This document shows, in pieces, positions 7,183 to 16,780 of a stretch of 64,000 bases of DNA (the first letter of the stretch is position 1; each line of letters begins with the position of its first letter). The position numbers and the translations under genes are program-made. This DNA is from Ruminococcus sp. (GTDB lineage Bacteria; Bacillota; Clostridia; Oscillospirales; Acutalibacteraceae): contig JAFQNJ010000023.1 in assembly GCA_017395925.1 (NCBI GenBank), forward strand, positions 1 through 64,000, given 5' to 3'. The notes beneath the pieces are model-generated. The model was not told the DNA's origin. It was given only the letters and a program-made list of their open reading frames with translations, and did not search any database.

Positions 7183-9231
7183 ATGTGCGGAATTTGCGGT
7201 TTTACCGGTCAGATTATTGACCGTGGTAACGTTATAAGAAAAATGGCAGAGGTTATTACCCATCGCGGACCTGACTCCTCAGGCTTTTATGAGGATGACA
7301 AAATTGCTATGGGCTTTCGTCGCCTCAGTATTATTGATGTTGATGCAGGTCACCAGCCTATATATAACGAGGACAAGTCCCTGGTGCTCACCTTCAACGG
7401 CGAGATATACAACTACAAAGAATTGAGAGAGAAGCTCATTGACTGCGGCCACTCCTTCTACACCAACACCGACAGCGAGGTACTCATTCACGGCTTTGAG
7501 GAGTGGGGCGAGGAGATGCTTCCCATGCTCCGCGGTATGTTCGGTTTTGCAATTTACAACAAGAACGACGGCTCCGTATTCATTGCCCGCGACTTCTTCG
7601 GCATCAAGCCTATGCACTACACCCTCATTGACGGAGAGCTTGTCTACGGCTCCGAAATCAAGAGCATTCTTGAGCATCCCAAGTTCGAAAAACGCTTCAA
7701 TTACCGCGCTCTGGACACCTACCTCTCCTTCCAGTATGCAGTGCCTCCCGAGACCTTCTTTGAGGATCTCTTCTGCCTGCTGCCCGGCCACTTCCTTATC
7801 TACAAGGATGGCGACATTCACATCGAGAGATACTTTGAGGCAAAGTTTAAGCCTGACGAGAACCTCTCTGAGGCAGATGCAGTGAACAAAATCGAGGAAG
7901 TTTTCGAGAACTCCGTAAACGCACACAAAATTGCTGACGTTGAGGTTGGCTGCTTCCTCTCCTCAGGTGTTGATTCAAGCTACGTTTCCACCTACTTTGC
8001 CGACCAGAAGACCTTTACCGTAGGCTTCGACTTCGGTGAAAAATACAACGAAATCAGTTGGGCAGAACGCCTTTCGGAGAAAATCGGCGTTGACCACTAC
8101 ACCAAGGTTATCTCAAGCGACGAGTTCTGGGATGCTGTTCCTACCGTTCAGTACCACATGGACCAGCCTTTGGCTGACCCCTCCTGCATTGCCCTCTACT
8201 TCGTGTCAAAGCTTGCCAGCGAACACGTCAAGGTTGTGCTCTCAGGCGAGGGTGCCGACGAACTTTTCGGCGGCTATCAGGTATATCGCAACCCCATGAA
8301 TCACAAACTGTATCAGACGGTTTTCCCCTATCCCCTGAGAAAACTCATAAGAAACATTGCAAAGAGAATGCCCGATATCAAGGGTCGTGACTATCTCATC
8401 CGCGCCACAGACCCCTTGGAGGAGGATTTCATCGGAAATGCATTCCTCTATGACTACAAACAGAAGGCGGAACTTCTGAAAGACCCCTCCATTGCAACAC
8501 GTCCCCAGGACATTACCAAGAGATTCTACACAAGAGCAAGAAAATATGACGATGTCACCAAGATGCAGTATCTTGACATCAACCTGTGGCTGGTGGGAGA
8601 CATCCTGCTGAAAGCCGACAGAATGAGTATGGCAAACTCTCTGGAGCTTCGCGTTCCCTTCCTTGATAAGGAAGTCTTCAAGGTTGCCTCCACTATTCCC
8701 TCAAAGCTCCGCGTCAACCGCCACAATACCAAGTACGCCCTCAGAAAAGCTGCCGCCCGTCATCTGCCCATTGAAACTGCAGAGAAGGAAAAGCTGGGCT
8801 TCCCCGTGCCTACCAGAGTATGGCTGAAAGACGAGAAATTCTACAACATTGTAAAAAAAGAATTCCAGTCCCCCACAGCCCAGAAGTTCTTCAACATCGA
8901 CATTATTATGGACTGGCTGGACGACCACTACGAGGGTCTTGCCGACACAAGCCGCAAGGTCTGGGCAATTTATGTTTTCCTCATCTGGTACAAGCAGTAC
9001 TTCGAAGAAGTTACCACCGCTGAAATCAGCGAGGATACCATTGCTCAGGTTGAAACCATCGACGAAACAAACCTTGGTAACACAGGCTCGGTGGGCACCA
9101 CCGACCAGGAGCGTCTCAATGAGCTTTTCGGTCTTGTTTTTGATGACGAAGACGGAGCAGGAAGCGAAGAAACCGTTTCCGTGGAGACTCCCGCAAAGGA
9201 AGAAACTCCCAAATCTGAGGCTCAGGAATAA
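7183..9231 (+). CDS. asnB: Asparagine synthetase B, glutamine-hydrolysing
   Basis: The enzyme makes asparagine from aspartate, ATP and glutamine. The N-terminal Ntn amidotransferase domain begins MCGICGFTG, where Cys2 is the nucleophile after removal of Met1. The C-terminal synthetase domain has the PP-loop SSGVDSS at residues 260-266 (the usual form is SGGVDSS). At 682 residues it is about 70 longer than typical AsnB: the extra C-terminal part is acidic and low in complexity (EDTIAQVETIDE onward), not part of the fold. The ATG is preceded by AAAGGA. It is monocistronic with its own promoter and terminator. No T-box or other amino-acid sensor is seen upstream. Confidence 0.93.
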   Translation: MCGICGFTGQIIDRGNVIRKMAEVITHRGPDSSGFYEDDKIAMGFRRLSIIDVDAGHQPIYNEDKSLVLTFNGEIYNYKELREKLIDCGHSFYTNTDSEVLIHGFEEWGEEMLPMLRGMFGFAIYNKNDGSVFIARDFFGIKPMHYTLIDGELVYGSEIKSILEHPKFEKRFNYRALDTYLSFQYAVPPETFFEDLFCLLPGHFLIYKDGDIHIERYFEAKFKPDENLSEADAVNKIEEVFENSVNAHKIADVEVGCFLSSGVDSSYVSTYFADQKTFTVGFDFGEKYNEISWAERLSEKIGVDHYTKVISSDEFWDAVPTVQYHMDQPLADPSCIALYFVSKLASEHVKVVLSGEGADELFGGYQVYRNPMNHKLYQTVFPYPLRKLIRNIAKRMPDIKGRDYLIRATDPLEEDFIGNAFLYDYKQKAELLKDPSIATRPQDITKRFYTRARKYDDVTKMQYLDINLWLVGDILLKADRMSMANSLELRVPFLDKEVFKVASTIPSKLRVNRHNTKYALRKAAARHLPIETAEKEKLGFPVPTRVWLKDEKFYNIVKKEFQSPTAQKFFNIDIIMDWLDDHYEGLADTSRKVWAIYVFLIWYKQYFEEVTTAEISEDTIAQVETIDETNLGNTGSVGTTDQERLNELFGLVFDDEDGAGSEETVSVETPAKEETPKSEAQE

Positions 9232-9238
9232 TAAATAA

Positions 9239-9268
9239 AAAAGGCTTCTCACCGCGAGAAGCCTTTTA
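9239..9268 (+). terminator. asnB terminator
   Basis: A 10-bp stem (9241-9250 with 9256-9265) is followed by TTTATT; the stem sits 35 bases before the ribF start. Confidence 0.75.
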
Positions 9269-9301
9269 TTCGGATATCCTAAAGAAAAAGGAGGCGGTAA
9301 A

Positions 9302-10201
9302 ATGCATATACTCTCATACCCTGCAAAAATCGAAACTCCCACAGCGGTTGCTCTGGGTTATTTTGACGGAGTGCACACCGCCCACAACAAAATACTGACC
9401 TGTGCCGCAGAAAATTCATCCAATCTTGTTCCTGTTGTATTCACCTTTTCCGAAATGGCAAAGTCCGCCTCGGGGTGCCTTACAACAAACAAAGAGAAGC
9501 ACCGTCTCTTCGAAAAGACAGGCATAGAAATTCTTGTGAGTGCGGATTTCAGCAGTCTATGCTCCAAGTCCGCCGAGGAATTCGTCCGCGAAGTACTCCT
9601 GGATAATCTTTCGGCAAAGGCCGTCTACTGCGGATACAACTATCGCTTCGGAAAGGGTGCCTCTGCCGATGTCAGCACTCTGAAAGCTTTGTGCGAAAAA
9701 GAGGGTATCGATGTCTTTGTCACCGAGGAAATCACAGAAGACGGAACAGCCGTCTCCTCTTCCGCCATCAAAGCTCTGCTTCAGAGAGGCGAGGTTCTGA
9801 AGGCATCACAGCTCCTTGGCAGAAGCTACTCTCTGTCGGGAGAAATTGTTCACGGAAATGCTCTGGGCAGGACAATTTCCACCCCCACCCTGAACATCAG
9901 AGTTTCCGAGGATAAGCTGCTTCCCAGATTCGGAGTTTACGCCGCATTGGTCAATCTCGGCAACTCCACCTTCAAAGCCGTGGCAAACATCGGAATGAAG
10001 CCCACCGTGGGCTCTGATGTTCCCACCGTTGAGGCTTATCTGATATCTGAAAGCGGCGACTTCTACGGAGAAGAGGCAACACTTTTCCTTCAGGATTTCA
10101 TCAGAGACGAGAGAAAGTTTGAAAGCCTCGAAGAGCTCAAAGCACAAATCAGAATTGATACAGAAAAAGCAGAAGCCATCCTGCATGATATTGAACTTTA
10201 A
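9302..10201 (+). CDS. ribF: Bifunctional riboflavin kinase / FAD synthetase
   Basis: The 299-residue enzyme phosphorylates riboflavin to FMN and adenylates FMN to FAD in the cytoplasm. The N-terminal nucleotidyltransferase domain carries LGYFDGVHTAHNKI, a variant of the GxFDGxHxGH motif with Ala in place of the last Gly. The C-terminal kinase domain (about 180-299) carries GNALGRTISTPTLNI, the flavokinase signature. AGGAGG precedes the ATG. The gene usually follows truB in Firmicutes, but here it stands alone between terminators. Confidence 0.93.
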   Translation: MHILSYPAKIETPTAVALGYFDGVHTAHNKILTCAAENSSNLVPVVFTFSEMAKSASGCLTTNKEKHRLFEKTGIEILVSADFSSLCSKSAEEFVREVLLDNLSAKAVYCGYNYRFGKGASADVSTLKALCEKEGIDVFVTEEITEDGTAVSSSAIKALLQRGEVLKASQLLGRSYSLSGEIVHGNALGRTISTPTLNIRVSEDKLLPRFGVYAALVNLGNSTFKAVANIGMKPTVGSDVPTVEAYLISESGDFYGEEATLFLQDFIRDERKFESLEELKAQIRIDTEKAEAILHDIEL

Positions 10202-10212
10202 TAAAGCACAAA

Positions 10213-10244
10213 AAAGTCGGTCAGTAAAAACTGACCGACTTTTC
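10213..10244. terminator. Bidirectional terminator
   Basis: Stem AGTCGGTCAG (10215-10224) and CTGACCGACT (10231-10240), with A runs before and T runs after, serves ribF and the convergent GtrA-like gene. Confidence 0.85.
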
Positions 10245-10263
10245 GCATATATAAAGCAATATA

Positions 10264-11004
10264 TCAAGCGAATTTTGCTATTATGTCGCAAACAATGGTG
10301 TAGAGATAATATCCCGATGAACCAAGGAAAACCACGGCGCAAATCGCGGTGAGCACCCAACCGATTATCTTATCCTTGCGGGTAATGGGAACAGCTACCA
10401 CGGGCTTGTCCTGATTCTCGGAAAAGGCATACCCCTTTTCCTCTGCCTCTTTTTTTGCTTTTTTAAGTTCCCTCTCCCTTTCCTTCTGCTGGGCCTTGCG
10501 GGAGGTGCGGTTTTTAAACACCACAAGCTTGCTGAAGATATAGTTTGCAACCAGCACAAAGATGCTGACCAACATTGTTGCTATCATACTCTCCGAGCCG
10601 AAAAGAGGATAGTTTACACCAAGATTTACAAGCAGAGGGATACCTGCAAGCTCAAGGACACTTGCCACTGCACGGGCGGCAATAAATGACACGAACTCGG
10701 TGGCAATTATCTTTCCCTTGAAGCTCCTACTCTCAAAGACAAAAATCTTATTGGGGGGAAAAGCAAAGAGAATTGTAACGGCAAGTGACAGGAATGTGGT
10801 GAAAAACGAGAGAGCAACGCTTTTGAAGCCAAGAGGCGAAAGCAGTTCCTCAAAGAGAGGAGTTGTGCCCCAACGCACCAGAGTTGTCATACCGCCCACT
10901 ACAATGTAGTTGATAATCTCCCTGTACTTTTTGTAAAGTTCAAGAACCTTATTGTCTTTTTTCTCAATCGCAACAGCAGTTGAGACGTCCTTTTTTTCAG
11001 CCAT
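10264..11004 (-). CDS. GtrA-family membrane protein with C-terminal extension
   Basis: The 246-residue protein has four membrane segments of the GtrA/GtcA type (about residues 30-155), beginning NYIVVGGMTTLVRW. GtrA proteins are thought to flip undecaprenyl-phosphate-linked sugars across the membrane for surface glycosylation. Unusually, a Lys/Glu-rich cytoplasmic stretch (about 160-205) and a fifth hydrophobic segment (about 212-235) follow the domain. It overlaps the upstream glycosyltransferase gene by 8 bases and is surely co-translated with it. Confidence 0.85.
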   Translation of the reverse strand: MAEKKDVSTAVAIEKKDNKVLELYKKYREIINYIVVGGMTTLVRWGTTPLFEELLSPLGFKSVALSFFTTFLSLAVTILFAFPPNKIFVFESRSFKGKIIATEFVSFIAARAVASVLELAGIPLLVNLGVNYPLFGSESMIATMLVSIFVLVANYIFSKLVVFKNRTSRKAQQKERERELKKAKKEAEEKGYAFSENQDKPVVAVPITRKDKIIGWVLTAICAVVFLGSSGYYLYTIVCDIIAKFA

Positions 11005-11941
11005 TATTTCTCACCTTTTTGATATTGGAAACCTTCGCTATATAGATTGGTCTCTGCTTTGTCTCAACGTAGACTCTGCCGATATACTCGCCGAGAATTC
11101 CCAGAGAAAGCTCCAGAATACCACCGGCAAAGAGTATGGAACCCGAAAGTGCAAAGAAGGTGGCAAAATGAGGAGCAAAGAAAATAAAGGGTATTGCCAC
11201 TATGCCCACAACTGCAGAAAGCAGAAGCATAAGCACACTTACTATAAAGAGAAATCTCAGGGGAGTTATGGAGAAAGCGGTAATTCCGTCGATTGCGTAC
11301 CTGAAGAGACCCCAAAGACTCCAGCTTGATTTACCTATAGTACGTTCAACATTCTGATAAGGAATCCACTTGGTATCAAAACCTACCCAACAGAAGATAC
11401 CTTTTGAAAAGCGCTGAACCTCACCCATGGAGAGAATTGCATCCACCATCTGTCTGGACATAACGCGGTAATCAACGGCACCGTAGGGCATCTTCACGGA
11501 AGACATAGAGTTCTGCAGAGCGAAGAAAAGCTTTGAGAAGCCTGTACGCAGAACACTCTCGCCCTTGCGCTCTTTTCTGTAGAGAGCACAGCAGTCGTGA
11601 CCCTCTTCAATTTCACGGAGCATATCAGGGAACATTGCAGGGGGATGCTGCAAATCAGCATCCATCACAAATACATAATCAGCAGTTGTATGCTCAAGGC
11701 CGGCGTACATAGCCGCCTCTTTGCCGAAATTGCGGGAGAACGAGATGTACTTCACGTTCTCAAACTCCTGTGCCAGTTTAATCATTGTCAGCAGAGTGTT
11801 ATCGCGGCTGCCGTCGTTTACAAGAATATATCGGAAGCTATACTGAGGAAGTGTTGCAATAACCTCGTTTGTAACCCGCACAAATTCGGGGAGAACTTCT
11901 TCTTCATTAAAACAAGGCACTACAAGGTCAACAGTTTTCAT
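10997..11941 (-). CDS. Polyprenyl-phosphate glycosyltransferase (GT2, GtrB/CsbB-like)
   Basis: The 314-residue membrane-anchored GT2 enzyme should load a sugar onto undecaprenyl phosphate. The N-terminal catalytic domain shows VVPCFNEEEVLPEF, LVNDGSRDNT and the metal-binding DADLQHP motif near residue 95, plus the QRFSKGIFCWVG block typical of GtrB/CsbB/DPM1-like enzymes. Two C-terminal membrane segments lie at about 225-285. Its neighbour GtrA (8-base overlap) and the divergent YfhO gene suggest a three-part glycosylation pathway. Confidence 0.88.
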   Translation of the reverse strand: MKTVDLVVPCFNEEEVLPEFVRVTNEVIATLPQYSFRYILVNDGSRDNTLLTMIKLAQEFENVKYISFSRNFGKEAAMYAGLEHTTADYVFVMDADLQHPPAMFPDMLREIEEGHDCCALYRKERKGESVLRTGFSKLFFALQNSMSSVKMPYGAVDYRVMSRQMVDAILSMGEVQRFSKGIFCWVGFDTKWIPYQNVERTIGKSSWSLWGLFRYAIDGITAFSITPLRFLFIVSVLMLLLSAVVGIVAIPFIFFAPHFATFFALSGSILFAGGILELSLGILGEYIGRVYVETKQRPIYIAKVSNIKKVRNNG

Positions 11942-12062
11942 TTAAAAAATCACCTCTGAATAAAAACTCATAAATAATCAGTATAATTATATCACCCGAA
12001 ACCCAAAAAGTCCATACATTAATAATATTATCTTCACCTTCAAGAGAAATTTTTGAAAAAGG

Positions 12063-12091
12063 TTTACCTTGCCAATATAATGTGGTATAAT
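12063..12091 (+). promoter_or_regulatory. Promoter of the YfhO gene
   Basis: TTTACC (12063-12068), 17 bases, TATAAT (12086-12091), with an extended -10 TG at 12083-12084. Confidence 0.6.
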
Positions 12092-12148
12092 TTATTATAT
12101 ATTTTTATGCGGTTTATAAATCCGTAAATCTTCAAAAGGAGGTAAAAA

Positions 12149-15100
12149 ATGAAGAACGCAAAATTTTTCTCCAAGAGAATCGACAGTAAGCTTCAGACAC
12201 CTGCGAGCACCAAGAGTCCTCTCCTTGATAAGAACCCTGACCTTGTTTATTTTGCTCTTGCATTTTTCGTACCGTTTCTGCTGATGAGCATCGCCTTCGC
12301 GGTGAAGGATGTGGCTCCTTTCGGCATATTCAAGACCATGTACGAGTCCGTCCTCTACCATATCGGAAACCTCTTCCCCTCTCTGGGAATTTCGGTTATC
12401 CCCAACACTGCTGCCCCCTTCGGCGACAGGCAGATACTGGTAGTTGACCTGTGGCATCAGTACTACCCCTTCCTTGTTGACCTCCACGACAAATTACAGA
12501 GTGGCGGCTCGCTTTTCTGGACCTGGAGTGTGGGTATGGGTACCAACTTCATCGCTCTGATGTCCTACTATCTCCTGAGCCCCCTCAACTTCCTGTCTGT
12601 TATTATTCCCGACAGTTGGCTGGTGGAGTATCTAGCACTTGCAACAGTTATCAAGATTTCCTGTGCAGGTCTTTTCACCGCAATCTCCTTTAAAATCGTC
12701 ACCAAAAAAAGCGGTCTGCCTCTGGTAATTGCCGGCACACTCTTTGCCCTCTGTTCCTTTAATATGGGCTATTATTGGTGTGTAATCTGGCTGGATTCCA
12801 TGGCAATGCTGCCTTTGGTTTTTGCAGGCACCATCTGTCTTCTTCGCGACGGCAAGTACAAGCTTTTCATTGTTTCCCTGGCACTTGCTGTTTTATTCAA
12901 CTATTATATCGGACTTTTCATCTGCTTTGCAGTCTTCTTCACCGCTATCGGCTACACCGTATCCCGCTTTGTGTCCTTCAAGAAATCCTTCAAGGACCTG
13001 CTCCGCACGGTTATCTGTTCTCTCACGGCGCTGTTGATGACCGCACCTGTAACAATCCCTGCTTACCTCGCTCTGCAGAACTGCTATAAGTCCCCCTCGG
13101 AATTCCCCACAAAGTTTGATATCAACATCGGTGCCGACACCGCAGAAGGTGTATTCGACGCCGTCCATATGATAATTTCAAACCTTATCTCCTTCATAGA
13201 ACCCACCTACAAAGAGGGTCTTCCCAATGTTGCCTGCGGCGTATTCTGCATAGTTCTTCTGGCGGTGTTCTTCTGCTCCAGAAAAATCAAGCTGGGAGAA
13301 AAAATCTTCTCCCTCTTTATGTTGCTTTTCCTTATGGCAAGCTTCATTTTCCGCCATCTGGACTTTATCTGGCACGGTATGCACTACCCCAATATGCTCC
13401 CCTATCGTTTCAGCTTCCTCTTCAGCTTCCTGCTGATATTTATGGCGTTCAGGGCATATACTCTTCTGGAAAAAGGCGACTTTATTGATGTACTCATCGG
13501 CGGTCTTGTGTTCGCCCTTGTTGTCTTCGGATACTTCCTCAGAGACGCGGAAGACTTCTCCAAAGCAGCAGTTATCGCCACTATTGTTGTAGGCGCTGCA
13601 ATGATAATCATCCTGCTTCTCTACTCTCTGAAGATAACTCCCAGAAAAATCACCTCTCTGCTCCTTTGCCTGCTGGTAATCGGCGAGATGGGTGCTGTTG
13701 CCATTATCGGTGTAAACACCGTCTCCACAACCACTATGACCACCTATCCCAAGGATACAGAGAACGTAAGCAGAATTATCAGGCATATCAACAGCCTTGA
13801 TAAAAAGACCCCCGACGTTGCAAGAACAGAAGTTTCTAACACCCAGACCCTCAATGACGGTGCTCTCAACGGCTACAAAGGAATCTCTGTTTTCAACTCT
13901 ATGGCAAACGTAAATATGACTCATTATGTTGAGTACTTTGGTCTTGCCGGCTGGCCTGCAGGTAACAGATACTCCTACTACCAGACTTCCCCTGTTACAA
14001 ATGTAATTATGAACCTCAAGTATATCATCGCCCGCGGTGACAACTGCTACGATGATGCTTATATGAAGAAAATCGACAGCAGCGGCAGCGTTGACCTCTA
14101 CGAAAATCAGGCGTATGTGCCCATGGGCTTTATGGTACACCCCGCTCTTGAAACCATCGACGTTGTGGTAAATTCCGGAAACCCCGGCACAGTTGATAAT
14201 CCCTTCGAAAATCAGATTCGCTGGTGGCAGCTTGCAACGGGAATACAGGAACCCGTGTACACTCAGCTTACCGTAAAGGACGTGGGCCACTCCCCCAGCG
14301 AGGATTTGAAGGTAAGTAAATACGAGGAAGGCAGATACTCTGCTGACCCCCAGAGCAGCGGCACAACCCACGTTAAGTTCAACTACTATCTTGAGGAAGA
14401 TTCCATCGTTCTCGGTTACCTCAAGGTTGGCGGTAACGAAGGCGACGGCTCTATTCTTATCAACGACAGCAACCAGAGCTCCCGCAACGTAAAGACTGCA
14501 CACATTATGAACATCGGCTCCTATCCTAAAGGTACCAAGGTTTCTCTCTACGGCACCATCGCTGCAGGCACAAACTACAGTAATATCAGAAGCTACTGCT
14601 ACACCCTGAATCAGGATGTATTCGAGAGAGGTCTTGAGATTCTCCGCAAGAACACCCTCACCGCCACCAAGGCAACCGACTCCTCTCTGAAAGGCACTAT
14701 AAACACCGACACAGCAGGCATCCTCTACACCTCCATTCCCTACGAAAAGGGCTGGCACGCCGTAGTTGACGGCAAAGAGGTTGATATCGTCGCCATTGGT
14801 GATGCAATGTGCGGAATCTATCTGCCGGTTGGCGAACACACCGTTAAATTCTACTACGTTCCCCATGGCTTTGTTGTTGGTTCTGCCGCTTTCCTTTTGG
14901 CTCTCACCGTTTTTGTACTGATGTGCGTATTCACAAGCAAAAAGTTCAGAGACAAGGAAAAGAGAAACTTCTTCCTGTGGCTCTTTGACCCCAAGGTAAA
15001 GAAAAAGAAGAAGCCCCTGCTTGACGAAAACGGCGAGGTTATTGAGGATGAAATCGAAGACGGCGCCGCCGAAGCAGATGACAATGGCTTTGCTCCTCCC

Positions 15101-15229
15101 TATGATGCAGAAAATGCAGAAACTCTCTCCTCAGCAAACACTGCTGATGCAGGACAGATTATGGGAGAAATAGAGCTCAATGAAGAGTTCCTTCTGGAGG
15201 ATGCTCCCGCAGAAGACCCCGAGGAATAA
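12149..15229 (+). CDS. YfhO-family GT-C glycosyltransferase
   Basis: The 1026-residue protein has about a dozen membrane segments in the N-terminal half and a large extracellular region (about 530-890), one more membrane segment (about 905-930), and a long acidic cytoplasmic tail (about 960-1026). This is the YfhO/GT-C plan; in B. subtilis and Listeria such enzymes transfer sugars from an undecaprenyl-phosphate donor to teichoic acid on the outside. The ATG at 12149 follows AAAGGAGGTAAAAA. The GtrA and GT2 genes are divergent, and together these could form a complete system. The acceptor polymer is unknown. The acidic tail is not part of the known fold. Confidence 0.85.
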   Translation: MKNAKFFSKRIDSKLQTPASTKSPLLDKNPDLVYFALAFFVPFLLMSIAFAVKDVAPFGIFKTMYESVLYHIGNLFPSLGISVIPNTAAPFGDRQILVVDLWHQYYPFLVDLHDKLQSGGSLFWTWSVGMGTNFIALMSYYLLSPLNFLSVIIPDSWLVEYLALATVIKISCAGLFTAISFKIVTKKSGLPLVIAGTLFALCSFNMGYYWCVIWLDSMAMLPLVFAGTICLLRDGKYKLFIVSLALAVLFNYYIGLFICFAVFFTAIGYTVSRFVSFKKSFKDLLRTVICSLTALLMTAPVTIPAYLALQNCYKSPSEFPTKFDINIGADTAEGVFDAVHMIISNLISFIEPTYKEGLPNVACGVFCIVLLAVFFCSRKIKLGEKIFSLFMLLFLMASFIFRHLDFIWHGMHYPNMLPYRFSFLFSFLLIFMAFRAYTLLEKGDFIDVLIGGLVFALVVFGYFLRDAEDFSKAAVIATIVVGAAMIIILLLYSLKITPRKITSLLLCLLVIGEMGAVAIIGVNTVSTTTMTTYPKDTENVSRIIRHINSLDKKTPDVARTEVSNTQTLNDGALNGYKGISVFNSMANVNMTHYVEYFGLAGWPAGNRYSYYQTSPVTNVIMNLKYIIARGDNCYDDAYMKKIDSSGSVDLYENQAYVPMGFMVHPALETIDVVVNSGNPGTVDNPFENQIRWWQLATGIQEPVYTQLTVKDVGHSPSEDLKVSKYEEGRYSADPQSSGTTHVKFNYYLEEDSIVLGYLKVGGNEGDGSILINDSNQSSRNVKTAHIMNIGSYPKGTKVSLYGTIAAGTNYSNIRSYCYTLNQDVFERGLEILRKNTLTATKATDSSLKGTINTDTAGILYTSIPYEKGWHAVVDGKEVDIVAIGDAMCGIYLPVGEHTVKFYYVPHGFVVGSAAFLLALTVFVLMCVFTSKKFRDKEKRNFFLWLFDPKVKKKKKPLLDENGEVIEDEIEDGAAEADDNGFAPPYDAENAETLSSANTADAGQIMGEIELNEEFLLEDAPAEDPEE

Positions 15230-15260
15230 TTCCCGAAAACTTAACACAGCTTCATAAGCA

Positions 15261-15296
15261 AAACGGACAGCCCCAAAAGGACTGTCCGTTTTTTGC
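15261..15296. terminator. Bidirectional terminator
   Basis: Stem ACGGACAG (15263-15270) and CTGTCCGT (15282-15289) with T6 follows the YfhO gene; it may also serve the convergent acetyltransferase gene. Confidence 0.75.
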
Positions 15297-15304
15297 GTTT
15301 TGTT

Positions 15305-15910
15305 TTATAGATAGTCGTCAACATCAAAAACTCTGTCTTTGTAGTAAAAATGTTTTTCCTCAGGAGTGATCTCCCGATATACCCTGCAGGGATTTCCGAA
15401 GGCAACTACGTTTTCGGGGATATCCTTGGTCACTACACTTCCGGCACCGATAACAGAACCGCTGCCGATAGTCACCCCGGGATTAATCACCACGCAGGCT
15501 CCTATCCAGACGTCGTCCCCAATGGTAACCGGAATGCCGTACTCGTACTTTTTCCTTGCATCGGGATGAACGGGATGCCCCGCCGCCGTAATGGTGACAT
15601 TGGGGGCAATAAGAACATTGTTTCCGATTTTCACCTTGTTACAATCAAGCACCGTCAGGTTGTAGTTTGAATAGAAATTCTCCCCCACCTCTATATTGCA
15701 TCCGTAGTCACAATGAAATGGTGCCTCGATATAAAACTTTTCTCCTGTTTTTCCCAGAAGGTCTTTGAGTATCTCCTGCTTTCTCTCGGTTTCGGTGGGA
15801 TGCAGGTTGTTGAATTCATAGAGAAGCTCCCGGCTCCTCATCATCATCTTACGGGTTTCCTCATCAGAATGGTAGGGAAGCTCTGCCATCATTCGCTGAA
15901 ACTGGGACAT
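15305..15910 (-). CDS. Sugar O-acetyltransferase (maltose acetyltransferase family)
   Basis: The 201-residue enzyme is of the LbH (left-handed beta-helix) Maa/LacA/NodL type, which moves an acetyl group from acetyl-CoA to a sugar hydroxyl. The N-terminal mac domain (about 1-60) is followed by hexapeptide repeats (GNNVLIAPNVTI, GDDVWIGACVVI, GSGSVIGAGSVVTKDI). The catalytic His is in TAAGHPVHP near residue 112. Its ATG directly abuts the TAA of the upstream CpXC gene, and its ribosome site GAGGAGG lies inside that gene, so translation is coupled. Confidence 0.9.
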   Translation of the reverse strand: MSQFQRMMAELPYHSDEETRKMMMRSRELLYEFNNLHPTETERKQEILKDLLGKTGEKFYIEAPFHCDYGCNIEVGENFYSNYNLTVLDCNKVKIGNNVLIAPNVTITAAGHPVHPDARKKYEYGIPVTIGDDVWIGACVVINPGVTIGSGSVIGAGSVVTKDIPENVVAFGNPCRVYREITPEEKHFYYKDRVFDVDDYL

Positions 15911-16603
15911 TTATGCCTCCTCTGCCTTGCGGTCAAGCTGTTTCATCCGCTTGTAGCGATAGAGGACATTCTGTGCCCACTCTCTGTCGATTTTTACAAA
16001 ACCCGAAAGTTTGCGGTCTTTTATCGCCATTTCACTGACAATAGTAACTGCCTTGCCATAGATTTCCAGGCGTGCCGACTGCACATATGGCTCGTGCTCC
16101 TTACCCACGAAGAAAGTAAATCCCATGGTGTTCTTCTCTCGGTCGTACATAGAGAGGTATCCTTCCTCCACATGGGGGATGCCGTATTTCTGCGCTACCA
16201 TCTCGCTGATTACAAGCTTGGTAATCTCCACCGCCATATCGTCAAGTCCCGACTCAAAAATAAACACCTTCTCCTTGAAGCTGTTGAAGTCAGAGGCAAG
16301 ACGCTTTCTAACCCCCACAAGGCGCTCATACTTCTGCTCCAGCTCCACATCCTCAAGCTGAAAACGGTCAACCTCGGGAATCAGGTATACCATAAAGCGG
16401 TTTTTCATATCATTATAGAGCACAGGATATGTAAGCCTTGCCTCATATCCGCAGGCGGTACATCTGAAACGAAAGAGCTTTTCGTCCAGCACATCACCCC
16501 TGAGGGTAGGCTCATTGGTGGCATTGATGCTCATATATAGCTTTGCTTCGGTGGATTCGCTGCACTTGGGACAGGGTATTTTTTTGACTACAACATTTGC
16601 CAT
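15911..16603 (-). CDS. CpXC domain protein
   Basis: The 230-residue protein starts with a CPKC pair (about residues 11-14) and has a second CTAC pair (about 48-51), the metal-binding layout of the CpXC family (Pfam). The rest is soluble, mixed alpha/beta. The function of CpXC proteins is not established. AAGGAGATTATG precedes the start. It is the first gene of a two-gene unit with the acetyltransferase; there is no obvious functional link. Confidence 0.8.
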   Translation of the reverse strand: MANVVVKKIPCPKCSESTEAKLYMSINATNEPTLRGDVLDEKLFRFRCTACGYEARLTYPVLYNDMKNRFMVYLIPEVDRFQLEDVELEQKYERLVGVRKRLASDFNSFKEKVFIFESGLDDMAVEITKLVISEMVAQKYGIPHVEEGYLSMYDREKNTMGFTFFVGKEHEPYVQSARLEIYGKAVTIVSEMAIKDRKLSGFVKIDREWAQNVLYRYKRMKQLDRKAEEA

Positions 16604-16702
16604 ATCATAATCTCCTTATATAAAAACGAACATTTTCTCATTATATACACACTTATTATATCATAGCGGGATATTTAGACAAGCATTTTTTAGAAATTTT
16701 TA

Positions 16703-16731
16703 TTGATTTTAGGCGAGAATAGTGCCATAAT
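16703..16731 (+). promoter_or_regulatory. Promoter of the coiled-coil protein gene
   Basis: TTGATT (16703-16708), 17 bases, CATAAT (16726-16731), 50 bases before the start codon. Confidence 0.5.
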
Positions 16732-16780
16732 ATAGATAGATAAATTTCGCTTATATTCTTTATTTAAAGGAGTTTCTGTT

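Noticed and set aside
13178..14866. 562-codon minus-strand open frame opposite the YfhO gene
   Set aside because: Shadow frame with no recognisable domain; the plus strand encodes a full GT-C protein.
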